Source: Methylocystis sp.
GTDB lineage: Bacteria; Pseudomonadota; Alphaproteobacteria; Rhizobiales; Beijerinckiaceae
Reading direction: 5' to 3'
Length of the DNA stretch: 32,670 nt
NCBI GenBank assembly: GCA_002929055.1
Contig: PERY01000028.1
Location: 1 to 32,670, forward strand
Below are positions 7,297 through 15,785 of this stretch, one piece after another. Numbering within the stretch: position 1 is the stretch's first letter; every line of letters begins with the position of its first letter. Under the pieces are notes generated by a model. The model searched no databases. It was not told where the DNA came from and was given only the letters and a program-made list of their open reading frames with translations. The position numbers were made by a program, and so were the translations under genes.

Positions 7297-9854
7297 TGCG
7301 CGCGGCCCGTTTCACCCGGCTGCCCTTCGGCCTGCGTTTCGCGCTGCGCGATCTTCTGGGCGATCCGCGGGGCTTCAGCATTTTCATCGCCTGCATCGTC
7401 ATCGGCGTCGCAGCCATCTCGGGCGTTTCGGGGCTGTCCCATTCACTCGCGGAGGGACTGGCGCGGGAGGGCCGCACAATTCTGGGAGGCGACGCCTCCT
7501 TCAGCCTCGTCGCGCGGGAGCTGACGCCGCAGCAGCGCGCCTTCTTCGAGGCGCGCGGGCGTCTCTCCGACATTTCGCTGATGCGCGCGATGGCGCGGCG
7601 CGACGACGGCGAGGCGGCCATGGTCGAAATCAAGGCTGTCGAGCCGGCGACCTACCCTACTTTCGGCGCCGTCGCACTCGAGCCGCAAACGCCGCTTTCG
7701 GAAGCTCTCGCTGACAGGGACGGCGCCGCGGGCGTCATCGTCGATCCTGTTCTTCTGGCCCGGCTCGACGCCAAACTCGGCGACACGCTGATGATCGGCG
7801 CCCTGCACGTGCAGTTGCGGGCAAAACTCATCAGTGAACCCGACAAGCTTGCCGGCGGCGTCGGCTTTGGGCCGCGTGTGCTGATGACGCGGGCGGCGCT
7901 CAACGCCTCCGGCCTCGTCACGCCCGGCACAGTCGTGCGCCATGTGACGCGCGTGACGTTGAACGGAAACGCGAGCGACGACGAGGTGAAGGCCTTCACG
8001 ACCGCTGCCGATTCCGCCTTTCCGGAAGCCGGATGGGAGAAGCGCACGCGCGACGCCGTCTCTCCGCAGTTCTCGCGCAATCTCGACCGATTCACGCAGC
8101 TTCTCACGCTCGTCGCGCTCACTGCGCTTGTCGCGGGCGGCGCCGGCGTCGCCAACGCCGTGCAGGGCTTCGTCGAACGCAAGCGCATTCAATTCGCCGT
8201 GCTGAAGGCGCTGGGCGCGACCGGCTCGCGCGTCTTCGCCATTGCGCTTGCGCAGGTCATGGCCGCCGCGGCTTTCGCGATCGCGCTCGGCCTCTGCGTC
8301 GGCGCGCTGATCCCCTGGGCGGCGGCGGAAGGCCTCAAGGAAATTGCGGAGCTGCCCGTCTCCGCCGCGCTGGACGCGCGCGGCGCGCTCATGGGCGCGC
8401 TCTATGGCTTGCTGGTCACGCTGATCTTCGCGCTTGTGCCGCTGGGGCGCGCGCATGAAGTTCCGGTGGCGGCGCTGCTGCGCGACGATGCGCGCAGCGT
8501 AAAGCTCACCCGCTACCGCGCCGGAGCCTTCGCCGCGGCGGTCGCGCTCGCCGCTCTGGTGATGTTTTCCTCGCCGGATATGAAACTCGGCGCCGCCTAT
8601 GTCGGCGCGGCCCTCGTGGCCTTCGCGGCGCTGCGTGGCGCGGCCTGGCTCACCATGCGCGCCGCACGCGCCCTGCCCCGCCCGCGCGATGCAAGGCTGC
8701 GGCTGGCGCTCGCCAATATCTGGCGGCCCAGGAGCCTCACGCCCGCGCTCATCGTGTCCATCGGGCTCACGCAGACTCTGCTGATCGCGCTGGCCCTCGT
8801 CGAGGGCGCGATCCACAAGGAACTCGCGCGCTCCGACGCGGGGGAAATTCCGAATTTCTATTTCATCGACGCGCCGAAGGCGCAGACGCAGGCGTTCGAC
8901 GCCTTCCTCGCCGAGCAGGCGCCCGGCGCCAAAATCGAGCATGTGCCGATGATGCGCGGCCGCATGACCGAGGTGAAGGGCGTGCCGGTCAGCCAGCTCA
9001 CGATCGCCGACGACCAGAAATGGGCCTTCGAGGGCGACCGCGGCGTGACCTTTTCCAGGGAGCTTCCAGCCAACTCCACACTTGCCAACGGGGAATGGTG
9101 GCCGGCGGATTACAGCGGGCCGCCGCTGGTTTCGCTCGAGCAGAAAGTCGCCGAGGGGATCGGCGTCGCCGTAGGCGACGACATCAAGGTGAACGTGCTC
9201 GGCCGCGACATCGTCGCGAAGGTGGCGAACCTTCGCAAAGTGGACTGGCGCAGCTACGCCATCAATTTCATCATGGTGTTCTCGCCCAATGTCTTCGCCA
9301 GCGCGCCCTACAACGAGCTTTTCACCATCGCTTACGGCGCGCCCTCCGTCGCCGCGCGCGACGCCCTCGACGCAAGGCTCGCCCGCGAGACCGCCAAGCG
9401 CTTTCCGATGGTCGTCTCGGTGCGCGTGAAAGAGGCGCTCGCGGCCATCGACAAGATCGCCGGACAGCTCGCCCTCGCCGCCCGCGCCGCTGCGGGCCTC
9501 GCCATCGTCACCGCCATTCTGGCGCTGGCGAGCGCCGTGGCCAGCGGCCAGCGCGCGCGGCTCCACGACGCCGTGGTGCTGAAGACATTGGGAGCGACGC
9601 GCCCATGGCTCGCCGTGGCCTATGGGCTGGAGTTCGGACTCGTCGGCCTTGTCGCCTCGCTCATCGCGCTGGCCGCTGGGGCCGTGGCGGCCTGGGCGAT
9701 GGTGACGCTGGTTATGAAGATCGACTTCGCCTTGCCGGCGGGCGCGATTGCGGCGACGACGCTCGGCGCGCTGGCCGTCACCATCGGGCTGGGGCTCGGG
9801 GGAACGTGGCGGGTGCTGTCGCGGCGCCCGGGCCCGGAACTGCGGGAGTTGTGA
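7296..9854 (+). CDS. ABC transporter permease, YbbP-like (FtsX/MacB fold)
   Basis: This 852-residue inner-membrane permease is the partner of the upstream ATPase. One helix near residues 28-48 is followed by a large periplasmic domain. A block of three helices (roughly 255-400) carries the FtsX-fold coupling motif QFAVLKALGATGSRV. After further hydrophobic segments and a second periplasmic domain comes a C-terminal helix block with a second coupling motif, DAVVLKTLGATRPW. Two FtsX-like cores in one chain of about 850 residues is the layout of YbbP (DUF214-type) permeases. The ATG at 7296 overlaps the ATPase stop. The gene ends 5 bases from the convergent copC stop. Confidence 0.9.
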   Translation: MRAARFTRLPFGLRFALRDLLGDPRGFSIFIACIVIGVAAISGVSGLSHSLAEGLAREGRTILGGDASFSLVARELTPQQRAFFEARGRLSDISLMRAMARRDDGEAAMVEIKAVEPATYPTFGAVALEPQTPLSEALADRDGAAGVIVDPVLLARLDAKLGDTLMIGALHVQLRAKLISEPDKLAGGVGFGPRVLMTRAALNASGLVTPGTVVRHVTRVTLNGNASDDEVKAFTTAADSAFPEAGWEKRTRDAVSPQFSRNLDRFTQLLTLVALTALVAGGAGVANAVQGFVERKRIQFAVLKALGATGSRVFAIALAQVMAAAAFAIALGLCVGALIPWAAAEGLKEIAELPVSAALDARGALMGALYGLLVTLIFALVPLGRAHEVPVAALLRDDARSVKLTRYRAGAFAAAVALAALVMFSSPDMKLGAAYVGAALVAFAALRGAAWLTMRAARALPRPRDARLRLALANIWRPRSLTPALIVSIGLTQTLLIALALVEGAIHKELARSDAGEIPNFYFIDAPKAQTQAFDAFLAEQAPGAKIEHVPMMRGRMTEVKGVPVSQLTIADDQKWAFEGDRGVTFSRELPANSTLANGEWWPADYSGPPLVSLEQKVAEGIGVAVGDDIKVNVLGRDIVAKVANLRKVDWRSYAINFIMVFSPNVFASAPYNELFTIAYGAPSVAARDALDARLARETAKRFPMVVSVRVKEALAAIDKIAGQLALAARAAAGLAIVTAILALASAVASGQRARLHDAVVLKTLGATRPWLAVAYGLEFGLVGLVASLIALAAGAVAAWAMVTLVMKIDFALPAGAIAATTLGALAVTIGLGLGGTWRVLSRRPGPELREL

Positions 9855-9859
9855 GGCGG

Positions 9860-10228
9860 CTATACCTCCACCCCGAAGATTTCGAAACCCACCTTGCCCT
9901 CGACGATGTCCCCGTCCGTCGAAAGGACGCGATAGACGATCTGGTAGCGGCCGGGATCGAGGGCGGGAGTCTTCAGCACGATCTCCCGAGACGCCAGGCG
10001 CTGCGTGACCTCGGCGACGACGGCGCCCTTGGCGGTTTCCAGCCGCACAACCGAATAAAGCGCGTCGGCCTTGCCCGAAAACACCAGCCGGATGCGGTGG
10101 AGGGGCGCATAGACCTTCTGCTTCTCGGATGGGTAGGAGGTCACCAGCGTGGCGTGGGCGCGGGCCGGGGCTGCCGGCGCGAGGCTCAGGGCCATCATCA
10201 TGGTGAGGACGCCTGACAAGATATGCAT
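9860..10228 (-). CDS. CopC-domain periplasmic protein with altered Cu site
   Basis: The protein has 122 residues: a signal peptide (1-24, cleavage after ARA) and a CopC beta-sandwich. Cleavage would leave His25 as the mature N-terminus, matching the first Cu(II) ligand of CopC. Family features that follow are SYPSEKQ, the LVFSG strand, and LDPGRYQIVYRVLSTDGD near the end. In canonical CopC the last motif is S.DGH, whose Asp and His are ligands; here it is DGD (105-107), so the His is Asp. GGGAGG lies about 8 bases before the ATG. No copD or other copper gene is adjacent. It may bind copper weakly, or serve another role. Confidence 0.85.
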   Translation of the reverse strand: MHILSGVLTMMMALSLAPAAPARAHATLVTSYPSEKQKVYAPLHRIRLVFSGKADALYSVVRLETAKGAVVAEVTQRLASREIVLKTPALDPGRYQIVYRVLSTDGDIVEGKVGFEIFGVEV

Positions 10229-10468
10229 GGCCGCTTCCTCCCGGCGCTCGGCTTTTCACCCGGCTCAAACGCCTCCCCGCGGCCGCTGGTTCGCGGCGAA
10301 GCCAATATTTTTTCGGCGCTTGCGCGCGTTGCCCCGCCTTGGCGCTTGCCCTTGCGGCCGCGCCGGAGTAGAAGCGCCTCTCGCGCCGCCGGCCTCAGGG
10401 CCGTTTCGGCGCTTTTTGGCTTGTCCGCGCCGCCGGTGTGGACGCCCCGACCCCGGAACCGGACCACC

Positions 10469-11464
10469 GTGCCCGACAAGAGCGAGTTCACACTGCCGAA
10501 TATCGGCATTTCGATCCTCGGCGGCCTCACGGCCGCGGTGATCGCGCTTGTCGTCACGCGCGGGGGCTTGGGCGGCCTGCTCTTCGCCCATCTTGCGCCC
10601 CTGCCCCTCGTCATCGTGGCGCTGGGCTTCGGCGTCGCGCATGGGGCCACCGCCGCCATTCTCGCGACAGTCATCCTTTCCGTCTACCCGCATCCCGTCG
10701 TCGGCATGGGCTACGCCCTGCTCGTCGCCGGCCCCGCCTGGCTCGGCGCCTACGCCGCCTCCGGCGCGCCCCGCGGCCGCCGCGATTTCATCACCGCCAA
10801 TACGTCGAGCTGGGCCGCGCTCGCGCCCGGCGTCCTGCTGGCGACCGCCGTGATCATCTGGCTGCTCGTCGCCAGCTACAGCTTCGGCTCGATCGACGAG
10901 GCCCTGAATCCGATCCGCGCCCGCGCCTTTCTGCTGCTCGAGTCGATGGTCAAGGACAAGGAGCTGCCGGACTCCGTCAATCCGACGGAGCTGTCCGGTC
11001 AGGTCGCGCGCGCCGTCCCCGCCCTGCTCGCGGGCTACGGCGTCTTCATCCATGTCGCCAATCTCTGGCTTGGCGGCTCCATCGCCCGCGCCTCGGGCCT
11101 GCTGACTCGCAAATGGCCGGACATCGCCACGGATTTCCGCTTGCCGCGCGCCGTTGCCGGCGTGTTTCTGGCGGGCGTCGCGCTGACGTTCTTTCCCGGA
11201 CCTGCGAGCGCCTGCGGGCTGGTGCTGACCACCGCCATGGGCATGCTGCTCGCCTTGCAGGGGCTTGCGGTGGTCCATGTCCTGGTGCGCGGCTCAAAAT
11301 CGAGCGCCATCGTGCTCGCGGTTCTCTACTTCATGCTCGGCCTGTTCGGCTGGCCGATCCTGCCCCTCGCCGTGCTCGGCGGCGCCGACACAGTCTTCAA
11401 CTACCGCGACCGCAAAGCGGCCGCAGCGCCTGATCAGCCGCAAAAATCGGCCGGGTCGGATTGA
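10469..11464 (+). CDS. DUF2232 membrane protein
   Basis: This 331-residue protein has about eight hydrophobic segments and matches DUF2232 in length, in helix pattern and in being immediately upstream of rplI. In Hyphomicrobiales the usual order is rpsF-rpsR-DUF2232-rplI-dnaB. Some family members are annotated as YybS-like; the function is unknown. I start at GTG 10469 (MPDKSEFTLPN) because the family's first helix begins soon after. The frame is open back to 10223, but that extension overlaps the divergent copC start and is Arg/Pro-rich, so it is probably not translated. The C-terminal tail (about 310-331) is Ala/Gln-rich and cytoplasmic. Confidence 0.82.
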   Translation: MPDKSEFTLPNIGISILGGLTAAVIALVVTRGGLGGLLFAHLAPLPLVIVALGFGVAHGATAAILATVILSVYPHPVVGMGYALLVAGPAWLGAYAASGAPRGRRDFITANTSSWAALAPGVLLATAVIIWLLVASYSFGSIDEALNPIRARAFLLLESMVKDKELPDSVNPTELSGQVARAVPALLAGYGVFIHVANLWLGGSIARASGLLTRKWPDIATDFRLPRAVAGVFLAGVALTFFPGPASACGLVLTTAMGMLLALQGLAVVHVLVRGSKSSAIVLAVLYFMLGLFGWPILPLAVLGGADTVFNYRDRKAAAAPDQPQKSAGSD

Positions 11465-11514
11465 CTTTGACCGGATTTTCCTGACAAAGGCGCCAACTCT
11501 CGGAGAATAAGAAA

Positions 11515-12084
11515 ATGGAAGTCATTCTGCTCGAACGCGTGGCCAAGCTCGGCCAGATGGGCGAAACGGTCAAGGTTCGCGACGGCTACGCCCGCAATTT
11601 CCTTCTCGCCCGCGGCAAGGCCCTGCGCGCCACCGAAGGCAACAAGAAGCATTTCGAGACCCAGCGCGCCCAGATCGAGGCGCGCAACCTCGAGGCCAAG
11701 GCGGAAGCCGCTGGCGTCGCCGAAAAGCTCGATGGCCAGACCTTCGTCATCATCCGCCAGGCGGGCGAGAGCGGCCATCTCTATGGTTCGGTCGCCACGC
11801 GCGACATCGCCGAGGCGGCGACGGCGGGCGGCTTCTCGCTGAACCGCAACCAGATCGTGCTGACGCATCCGATCAAGTCGCTTGGCCTTCACCCGGTGCC
11901 GGTGCATCTGCATCCCGAGGTCGACGTGAAGATCACCGTCAACGTCGCCCGTTCGGAAGAGGAAGCCGAACGTCAGGCGCGCGGCGAATCGACGATCGCC
12001 TCGCGCGAGGAAACCTCGATGGACGACCTCGGCCTCGAGATCGGCGCGGCGCTTGCTGAAGCCGGACCCAACGCCGAGATGTAA
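11515..12084 (+). CDS. rplI: 50S ribosomal protein L9
   Basis: L9 binds domain V of 23S rRNA and helps maintain reading frame. The N-terminal domain (1-52) carries the family signature around [14 protein letters not shown] residues, here [16 protein letters not shown], after [17 protein letters not shown] connecting helix follows (about 45-75). The C-terminal domain (about 80-150) includes [10 protein letters not shown] and [19 protein letters not shown]. At 189 residues it has the acidic tail of about 40 residues typical of alphaproteobacterial L9. GGAG lies about 10 bases before the ATG. It sits 50 bases after the DUF2232 gene and is followed by a strong terminator. Confidence 0.97.
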   Translation: MEVILLERVAKLGQMGETVKVRDGYARNFLLARGKALRATEGNKKHFETQRAQIEARNLEAKAEAAGVAEKLDGQTFVIIRQAGESGHLYGSVATRDIAEAATAGGFSLNRNQIVLTHPIKSLGLHPVPVHLHPEVDVKITVNVARSEEEAERQARGESTIASREETSMDDLGLEIGAALAEAGPNAEM

Positions 12085-12109
12085 GCGTCTCTGGGAAAGA
12101 GCATATTTC

Positions 12110-12140
12110 AGCCCGGCGATCGCAAGATCGCCGGGCTTTT
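12110..12140 (+). terminator. Rho-independent terminator after rplI
   Basis: A perfect 12-base-pair stem, AGCCCGGCGATC (12110-12121) with GATCGCCGGGCT (12126-12137), closes a GCAA tetraloop and runs into a T-run (12137-12140). It starts 26 bases after the rplI stop. It should end the DUF2232-rplI transcript and leave dnaB on its own promoter. The rest of the gap up to dnaB (12141-12372) holds no gene or promoter I can support. Confidence 0.88.
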
Positions 12141-12372
12141 CATTGCCGCTGCAGGACTCCGATTCGCCGCTGCGCGCAAGGGCCGTTAGTATGGCAGCCG
12201 CGAATCTTTTGCCGCAGGTGTGGAAAAGACTCGCAACTCGGTCCGGTGAAACCTCCGCTTAAGAGTCGTCTGGCGCCAGTCGCGCGCGCATGCGAATGTC
12301 GACTCGTCCCAGGCGGCGCTCACGTCGCGTTCGAGCGCCCCGGGGCCGATCACTCGGCAGATAAGAGACCCG

Positions 12373-13878
12373 ATGCCTCCAATCGAACAATTGGCGGGAC
12401 GGCGCGCTTTGCAAGTCGCGCAGCCCGAGACGCCCGCCTATCGCACCCCGCCGCATAATCTCGAGGCTGAGCAGGCGCTGCTCGGCGCCATCATCGTCAA
12501 CAACGACGCCTTCGACCGCGTCTCGGACTTCCTGCGTCCCGAGCATTTCTCCGAGGATCTGCACCGGCGCATCTTCGAGACGGCCGCGCAACTCATCCGC
12601 GCCGGCAAGCTCGCGACCGTCGTCACGCTGAAAACATTTCTGGCCGACATCGAACTCCCCGCCGGCGTGACGATGCAAGCCTATCTCGCGCGGCTCGCCG
12701 CGGAAGCGACGACGATCATCAATGCCGAGGATTACGGCCGCATTGTCCATGATCTCGCGACACGGCGCGACCTCATCAACATCGGCGAAGACATCGTCAA
12801 CACCGCCTTCGACTCCCCCGTGGACGCCAGCCCGCGCGCGCAGATCGAGGAGGCTGAGCGCAAGCTCTATTCCATCGCCGAAACCGGCCGCTACGACGGC
12901 GGCTTCCAGCGGTTTTCGGACGCGCTCACCATCGCGCTCGATATGGCGTCCTCCGCCTATATGCGCGACGGCCATCTCTCGGGCATCTCGACCGGCCTGC
13001 TCGATCTCGACGAGAAGATGGGCGGCTTGCAGAAGTCCGATCTCATCATCGTCGCCGGCCGACCCGGCATGGGCAAGACGGCGCTCGCGACCAACATCGC
13101 CTTCAACATCGCCAAGGCCTATCAATATGAGACCGAGCCGGACGGCTCGCACAAGACGGTCAATGGCGGCATCGTCGGCTTCTTCTCGCTCGAAATGTCG
13201 GCCGAACAATTGGCGACGCGCGTCATCGCCGAGCAATCGGGCGTCGCCAGTTACAAGATTCGTCGCGGCGACATCAATGAGGACGATTTCCGCCGCATCG
13301 CCGACGCGGCGCGGGAGATGCAAAGCATCCCCTTCTACATCGACCAGAGCGGCGGCATCTCCATCGCGCAACTCGTCGCGCGCGCAAGGCGCCTGAAGCG
13401 GCAGAAGGGCCTCGACCTGCTCGTCGTCGACTATCTGCAGCTTCTCGCCGGCTCGAAGTCGCGCAGCGAAAACCGCGTGCAGGAGCTCACAGAAATCACC
13501 ACCGGCCTGAAGGCGCTGGCGAAGGAGCTGGCCGTGCCGGTCATCGCGCTCTCGCAGCTCTCACGTCAGGTGGAATCGCGCGACGACAAGCGACCGCAGC
13601 TTTCCGACCTGCGCGAATCCGGCTCGATCGAGCAGGACGCCGACGTCGTGCTCTTCGTCTATCGCGAGGAATATTATCTGAAGAACAAGGAGCCGCGCGA
13701 AGGCACCGAAGAACACATTAACTGGATGGCCGAGATGGAGCGCGCGCATGGCCGCGCCGAGGCGATCATCGGCAAGCAGCGCCACGGCCCGACAGGCACG
13801 GTGCCGCTCGCCTTCGAGGCAGAGGTGACGCGCTTCTCGAACCTTGCGGATGAAGACAAGCTGCCCGCCGCGAGGTGA
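12373..13878 (+). CDS. dnaB: Replicative DNA helicase DnaB
   Basis: DnaB is the hexameric 5'-3' helicase that unwinds DNA at the replication fork and recruits primase. The 501-residue protein has the N-terminal DnaB domain beginning at PHNLEAEQALLGAI (27-40), a linker, and the RecA-like C-terminal domain from about 195. Walker A is GRPGMGKTAL (229-238), Walker B LLVVDYLQL (349-357), and the arginine-finger motif lies in KQRHGPTGTV (468-477). There is no intein. An inserted loop at about 250-265 (QYETEPDGSHKT) is typical of alphaproteobacterial DnaB. It follows rplI, the standard Hyphomicrobiales order, but is separated from it by a terminator. Confidence 0.97.
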   Translation: MPPIEQLAGRRALQVAQPETPAYRTPPHNLEAEQALLGAIIVNNDAFDRVSDFLRPEHFSEDLHRRIFETAAQLIRAGKLATVVTLKTFLADIELPAGVTMQAYLARLAAEATTIINAEDYGRIVHDLATRRDLINIGEDIVNTAFDSPVDASPRAQIEEAERKLYSIAETGRYDGGFQRFSDALTIALDMASSAYMRDGHLSGISTGLLDLDEKMGGLQKSDLIIVAGRPGMGKTALATNIAFNIAKAYQYETEPDGSHKTVNGGIVGFFSLEMSAEQLATRVIAEQSGVASYKIRRGDINEDDFRRIADAAREMQSIPFYIDQSGGISIAQLVARARRLKRQKGLDLLVVDYLQLLAGSKSRSENRVQELTEITTGLKALAKELAVPVIALSQLSRQVESRDDKRPQLSDLRESGSIEQDADVVLFVYREEYYLKNKEPREGTEEHINWMAEMERAHGRAEAIIGKQRHGPTGTVPLAFEAEVTRFSNLADEDKLPAAR

Positions 13879-13884
13879 TGCAAG

Positions 13885-13913
13885 AAAAAGCCCCGCCGCT
13901 TGGACGACGGGGC
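13885..13913 (-). terminator. Rho-independent terminator for the PRC-barrel gene
   Basis: GCCCCGCCG (13890-13898) pairs with CGACGGGGC (13905-13913) with one mismatch. Read on the minus strand the stem is followed by TTTTT (13889-13885), so it is oriented to stop transcription of the PRC-barrel gene. The plus-strand side lacks a T-run, so its effect on dnaB transcripts is uncertain. Confidence 0.75.
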
Positions 13914-13942
13914 AGTATCAGCGCGTCATGGTCTCGTAAGCG

Positions 13943-14464
13943 TCAGCGCGCCGCCACCGTCCACTGCTGCTTCGAGCGATCGAAGCGGAAGCCCGGCGCG
14001 GTGCGCAGCTGATCCTTGTTGGCGTTCATGGTCAGCCACCACTTGTTCTCGCGCTGGTTGGTGTTGACGGCGTCGAAGGCGACCGCCACGTCCTTCTCGC
14101 CCATGCCGAGGAAGCCGCCGACGGAGACGATCACCGCCTGAACCTTGCCCTGCTGATCGAGCAGCATGTCCTTGATCTCGCCGATCTTGTTGTCCTGCGT
14201 GTCATAGACGTTCTGGTCGTACCAATTCGAGACCGCGCTCGCGTGCTGCGGCAGCGTGGTCATGATCTGCGCAGAGCCCAGATTCTGCGTTGCCGTCGCG
14301 CCCTGCTGGCCCGTCGTCCCGCGGCCGCGCTCGGTTCCCATCGTTCCGCGTTCCGATCCGGTTCCAACGCCGGGCGAGCCGCTCGTCCCGCCGCTCTGCT
14401 GCGCATAGACTGCGCCAGCCCCCGCCGTGGCCAGCGCGGCCGCGAACATAATCGCTTTCAACAT
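13943..14464 (-). CDS. Secreted PRC-barrel domain protein
   Basis: This 173-residue protein has a signal peptide (about 1-21, cleavage after VYA), a low-complexity Gly/Thr/Arg linker (about 22-58, with repeats of the form G-T/S-E-R-G), and a PRC-barrel domain (about 78-150). The barrel is recognisable from YDTQDNKIGEIKDMLLDQQG and VSVGGFLGMGEKDVAV, which match the conserved G..iG.v.d.l.d..g and vgGFLGiG...vav core. Export means it acts in the periplasm or outside. PRC-barrel proteins of this type are common and often stress-induced in Hyphomicrobiales, but their function is unclear. GGAG lies about 9 bases before the ATG. It has its own terminator. Confidence 0.85.
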   Translation of the reverse strand: MLKAIMFAAALATAGAGAVYAQQSGGTSGSPGVGTGSERGTMGTERGRGTTGQQGATATQNLGSAQIMTTLPQHASAVSNWYDQNVYDTQDNKIGEIKDMLLDQQGKVQAVIVSVGGFLGMGEKDVAVAFDAVNTNQRENKWWLTMNANKDQLRTAPGFRFDRSKQQWTVAAR

Positions 14465-14638
14465 GTGTGTTACTCCGTCGTCGCAAGCGCGAGTCCCGGG
14501 CGCGTCAACTAACGCGCCCGTTGCAAGACTCACGCTTTCTCGAGGCTCGAGTGCACGTGAACCAGACTTGCTTCACGTGCCGTTACAACAGACGGGCTTG
14601 CATGTTGTTCCTGGCTTGGCGGGGTCATCGGCCGAACC

Positions 14639-14708
14639 GTCATTGCGAGGCGCGAAGCGACGAAACAATCCAGCACGTTCTGGATTGCTTCGCGGCACTC
14701 GCAAAGAC
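14639..14708. repeat. Dispersed palindromic repeat, copy 1
   Basis: The element begins GTCATTGCGAG, continues with GAAGCGACGAAACAATCCAG, and returns through CTGGATTGCTTCG to CTCGCAAAGAC. The inner arms ACAATCCAG and CTGGATTGC and the outer arms fold into one long imperfect hairpin. A second copy is at 28382-28460. It lies in the 258-base gap between the mesaconyl-CoA hydratase stop and the PRC-barrel start. The rest of that gap holds no gene I can support. Confidence 0.75.
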
Positions 14709-14722
14709 CGCGAGCGATTCCT

Positions 14723-15781
14723 TTATCGCGGCAGCACGGCCCAATAGTCGAGATCGAGCAGCACGGCCGGGTCCGGCTTGCCGTCCGCGCCGTTCAGCGG
14801 AAACTCGGCGCAGGGCTTGTCCCTGGTCGCGACAAGACGCAGGCGCAGCGCGCCGATGTCGCTTCGGCCGGGGATTTCCGCCTTATCGAGCACCTCGGAC
14901 CACGCGAAGATGGTGCCCCCCGAGAAGAGCGGATTGACGTGCTTGCCGCCGTTCACCGCCGAGATGTGGAAGACGTTCTCGAGGCCGTTGAAGGAGAGCG
15001 CGCGCGCCATGGAAATCACATGGCCGCCGTAGATGATGCGCTTTCCGAAACGGCCCTGCGCCTCGTAATACTGATTGAAATGCACTTTCGAATTGTTCTG
15101 GTAGAGGCGCGTGGCGAGCATGTGCTCGGCCTCCTCCACCGTCATGCCGTCGATGTGGTCGATCTTCTCGCCCACGTCATAGTCGCCCCAGAAGAAGGGC
15201 GAGCCGGCGAGCGCCTTGTCATAGGCGCCGATGTCGAGCTTCGGCACGGCCTGGCCGAGTTCGGACGGCGGCACGGCCTTGGGCAGGTCCGGCACGACGG
15301 CGGGGCCGACCGGGGCGTCCTTGTCGCGCTTCTTGACCATGACCCAGCGCGCGTAGGAGAGCACCGTCTCGCCACGCTGGTTCTTGCCCGTGGTGCGGAC
15401 ATAGACAACGCCCGTCTCCTTGTTGGAGTTCTCCTTGAGGCCGATGACTTCCGATACCGCGTCCAGCGTGTCGCCCGGATAGACGGGCACGAGGAATTTG
15501 AAATCCGCATAGCCCAGATTGGCGATGGCGTTCAGCGAGACGTCCGGCACAGTCTTGCCAAGCACCAGATGGAAAACCAGCATGTCGTCGATCGGCGCCT
15601 CGGCGTAGCCGACAGACTGGGCGAAGGCCTTGGAGGATTGCACGGCGAAACGCGGCAGATAGAGCGCGGTGTAGACGGCGACCTCGCCGACAGTGACTGT
15701 GCGCGGCGCGGCGTGGCGCAACACCTGGCCGAGTTTGAAATCCTCGAAGAAATTGCCGACGTTGATTTTCGACTTGCTCAT
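14723..15781 (-). CDS. mch: Mesaconyl-CoA hydratase (MaoC family)
   Basis: This enzyme of the ethylmalonyl-CoA pathway hydrates mesaconyl-CoA to beta-methylmalyl-CoA during glyoxylate regeneration and C2 assimilation. The 352-residue protein is a double-hotdog MaoC protein of the length of characterised alphaproteobacterial Mch. Recognisable stretches are GNFFEDFKLGQ at the N-terminus, DVSLNAIANLGYADFKF, RWVMVKKRD, VGEKIDHIDGMTVEEAEHM, KVHFNQYYEAQGRFGKRI and YGGHVISMARALSFNGLENV. The symbol mch follows Rhodobacter usage; in methylotrophs that name also denotes methenyl-H4MPT cyclohydrolase, a different enzyme. It starts 4 bases after the DUF167 stop, so it is probably co-transcribed with yggT and the DUF167 gene. 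Confidence 0.88.
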   Translation of the reverse strand: MSKSKINVGNFFEDFKLGQVLRHAAPRTVTVGEVAVYTALYLPRFAVQSSKAFAQSVGYAEAPIDDMLVFHLVLGKTVPDVSLNAIANLGYADFKFLVPVYPGDTLDAVSEVIGLKENSNKETGVVYVRTTGKNQRGETVLSYARWVMVKKRDKDAPVGPAVVPDLPKAVPPSELGQAVPKLDIGAYDKALAGSPFFWGDYDVGEKIDHIDGMTVEEAEHMLATRLYQNNSKVHFNQYYEAQGRFGKRIIYGGHVISMARALSFNGLENVFHISAVNGGKHVNPLFSGGTIFAWSEVLDKAEIPGRSDIGALRLRLVATRDKPCAEFPLNGADGKPDPAVLLDLDYWAVLPR

Positions 15782-15785
15782 CTCT

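Noticed and set aside
7443..10268. A 2.8-kb open frame on the minus strand opposite the ABC permease and across copC
   Set aside because: It is antisense to a clear FtsX-fold permease, its translation is Arg/Gly/His-rich low-complexity, and it has no domain. It is a by-product of GC-rich codon usage.
10223..10468. An N-terminal extension of the DUF2232 protein
   Set aside because: The extension overlaps the divergent copC start, is Arg/Pro/Ala-rich, and is not seen in the family; the first membrane helix starts after the chosen GTG.
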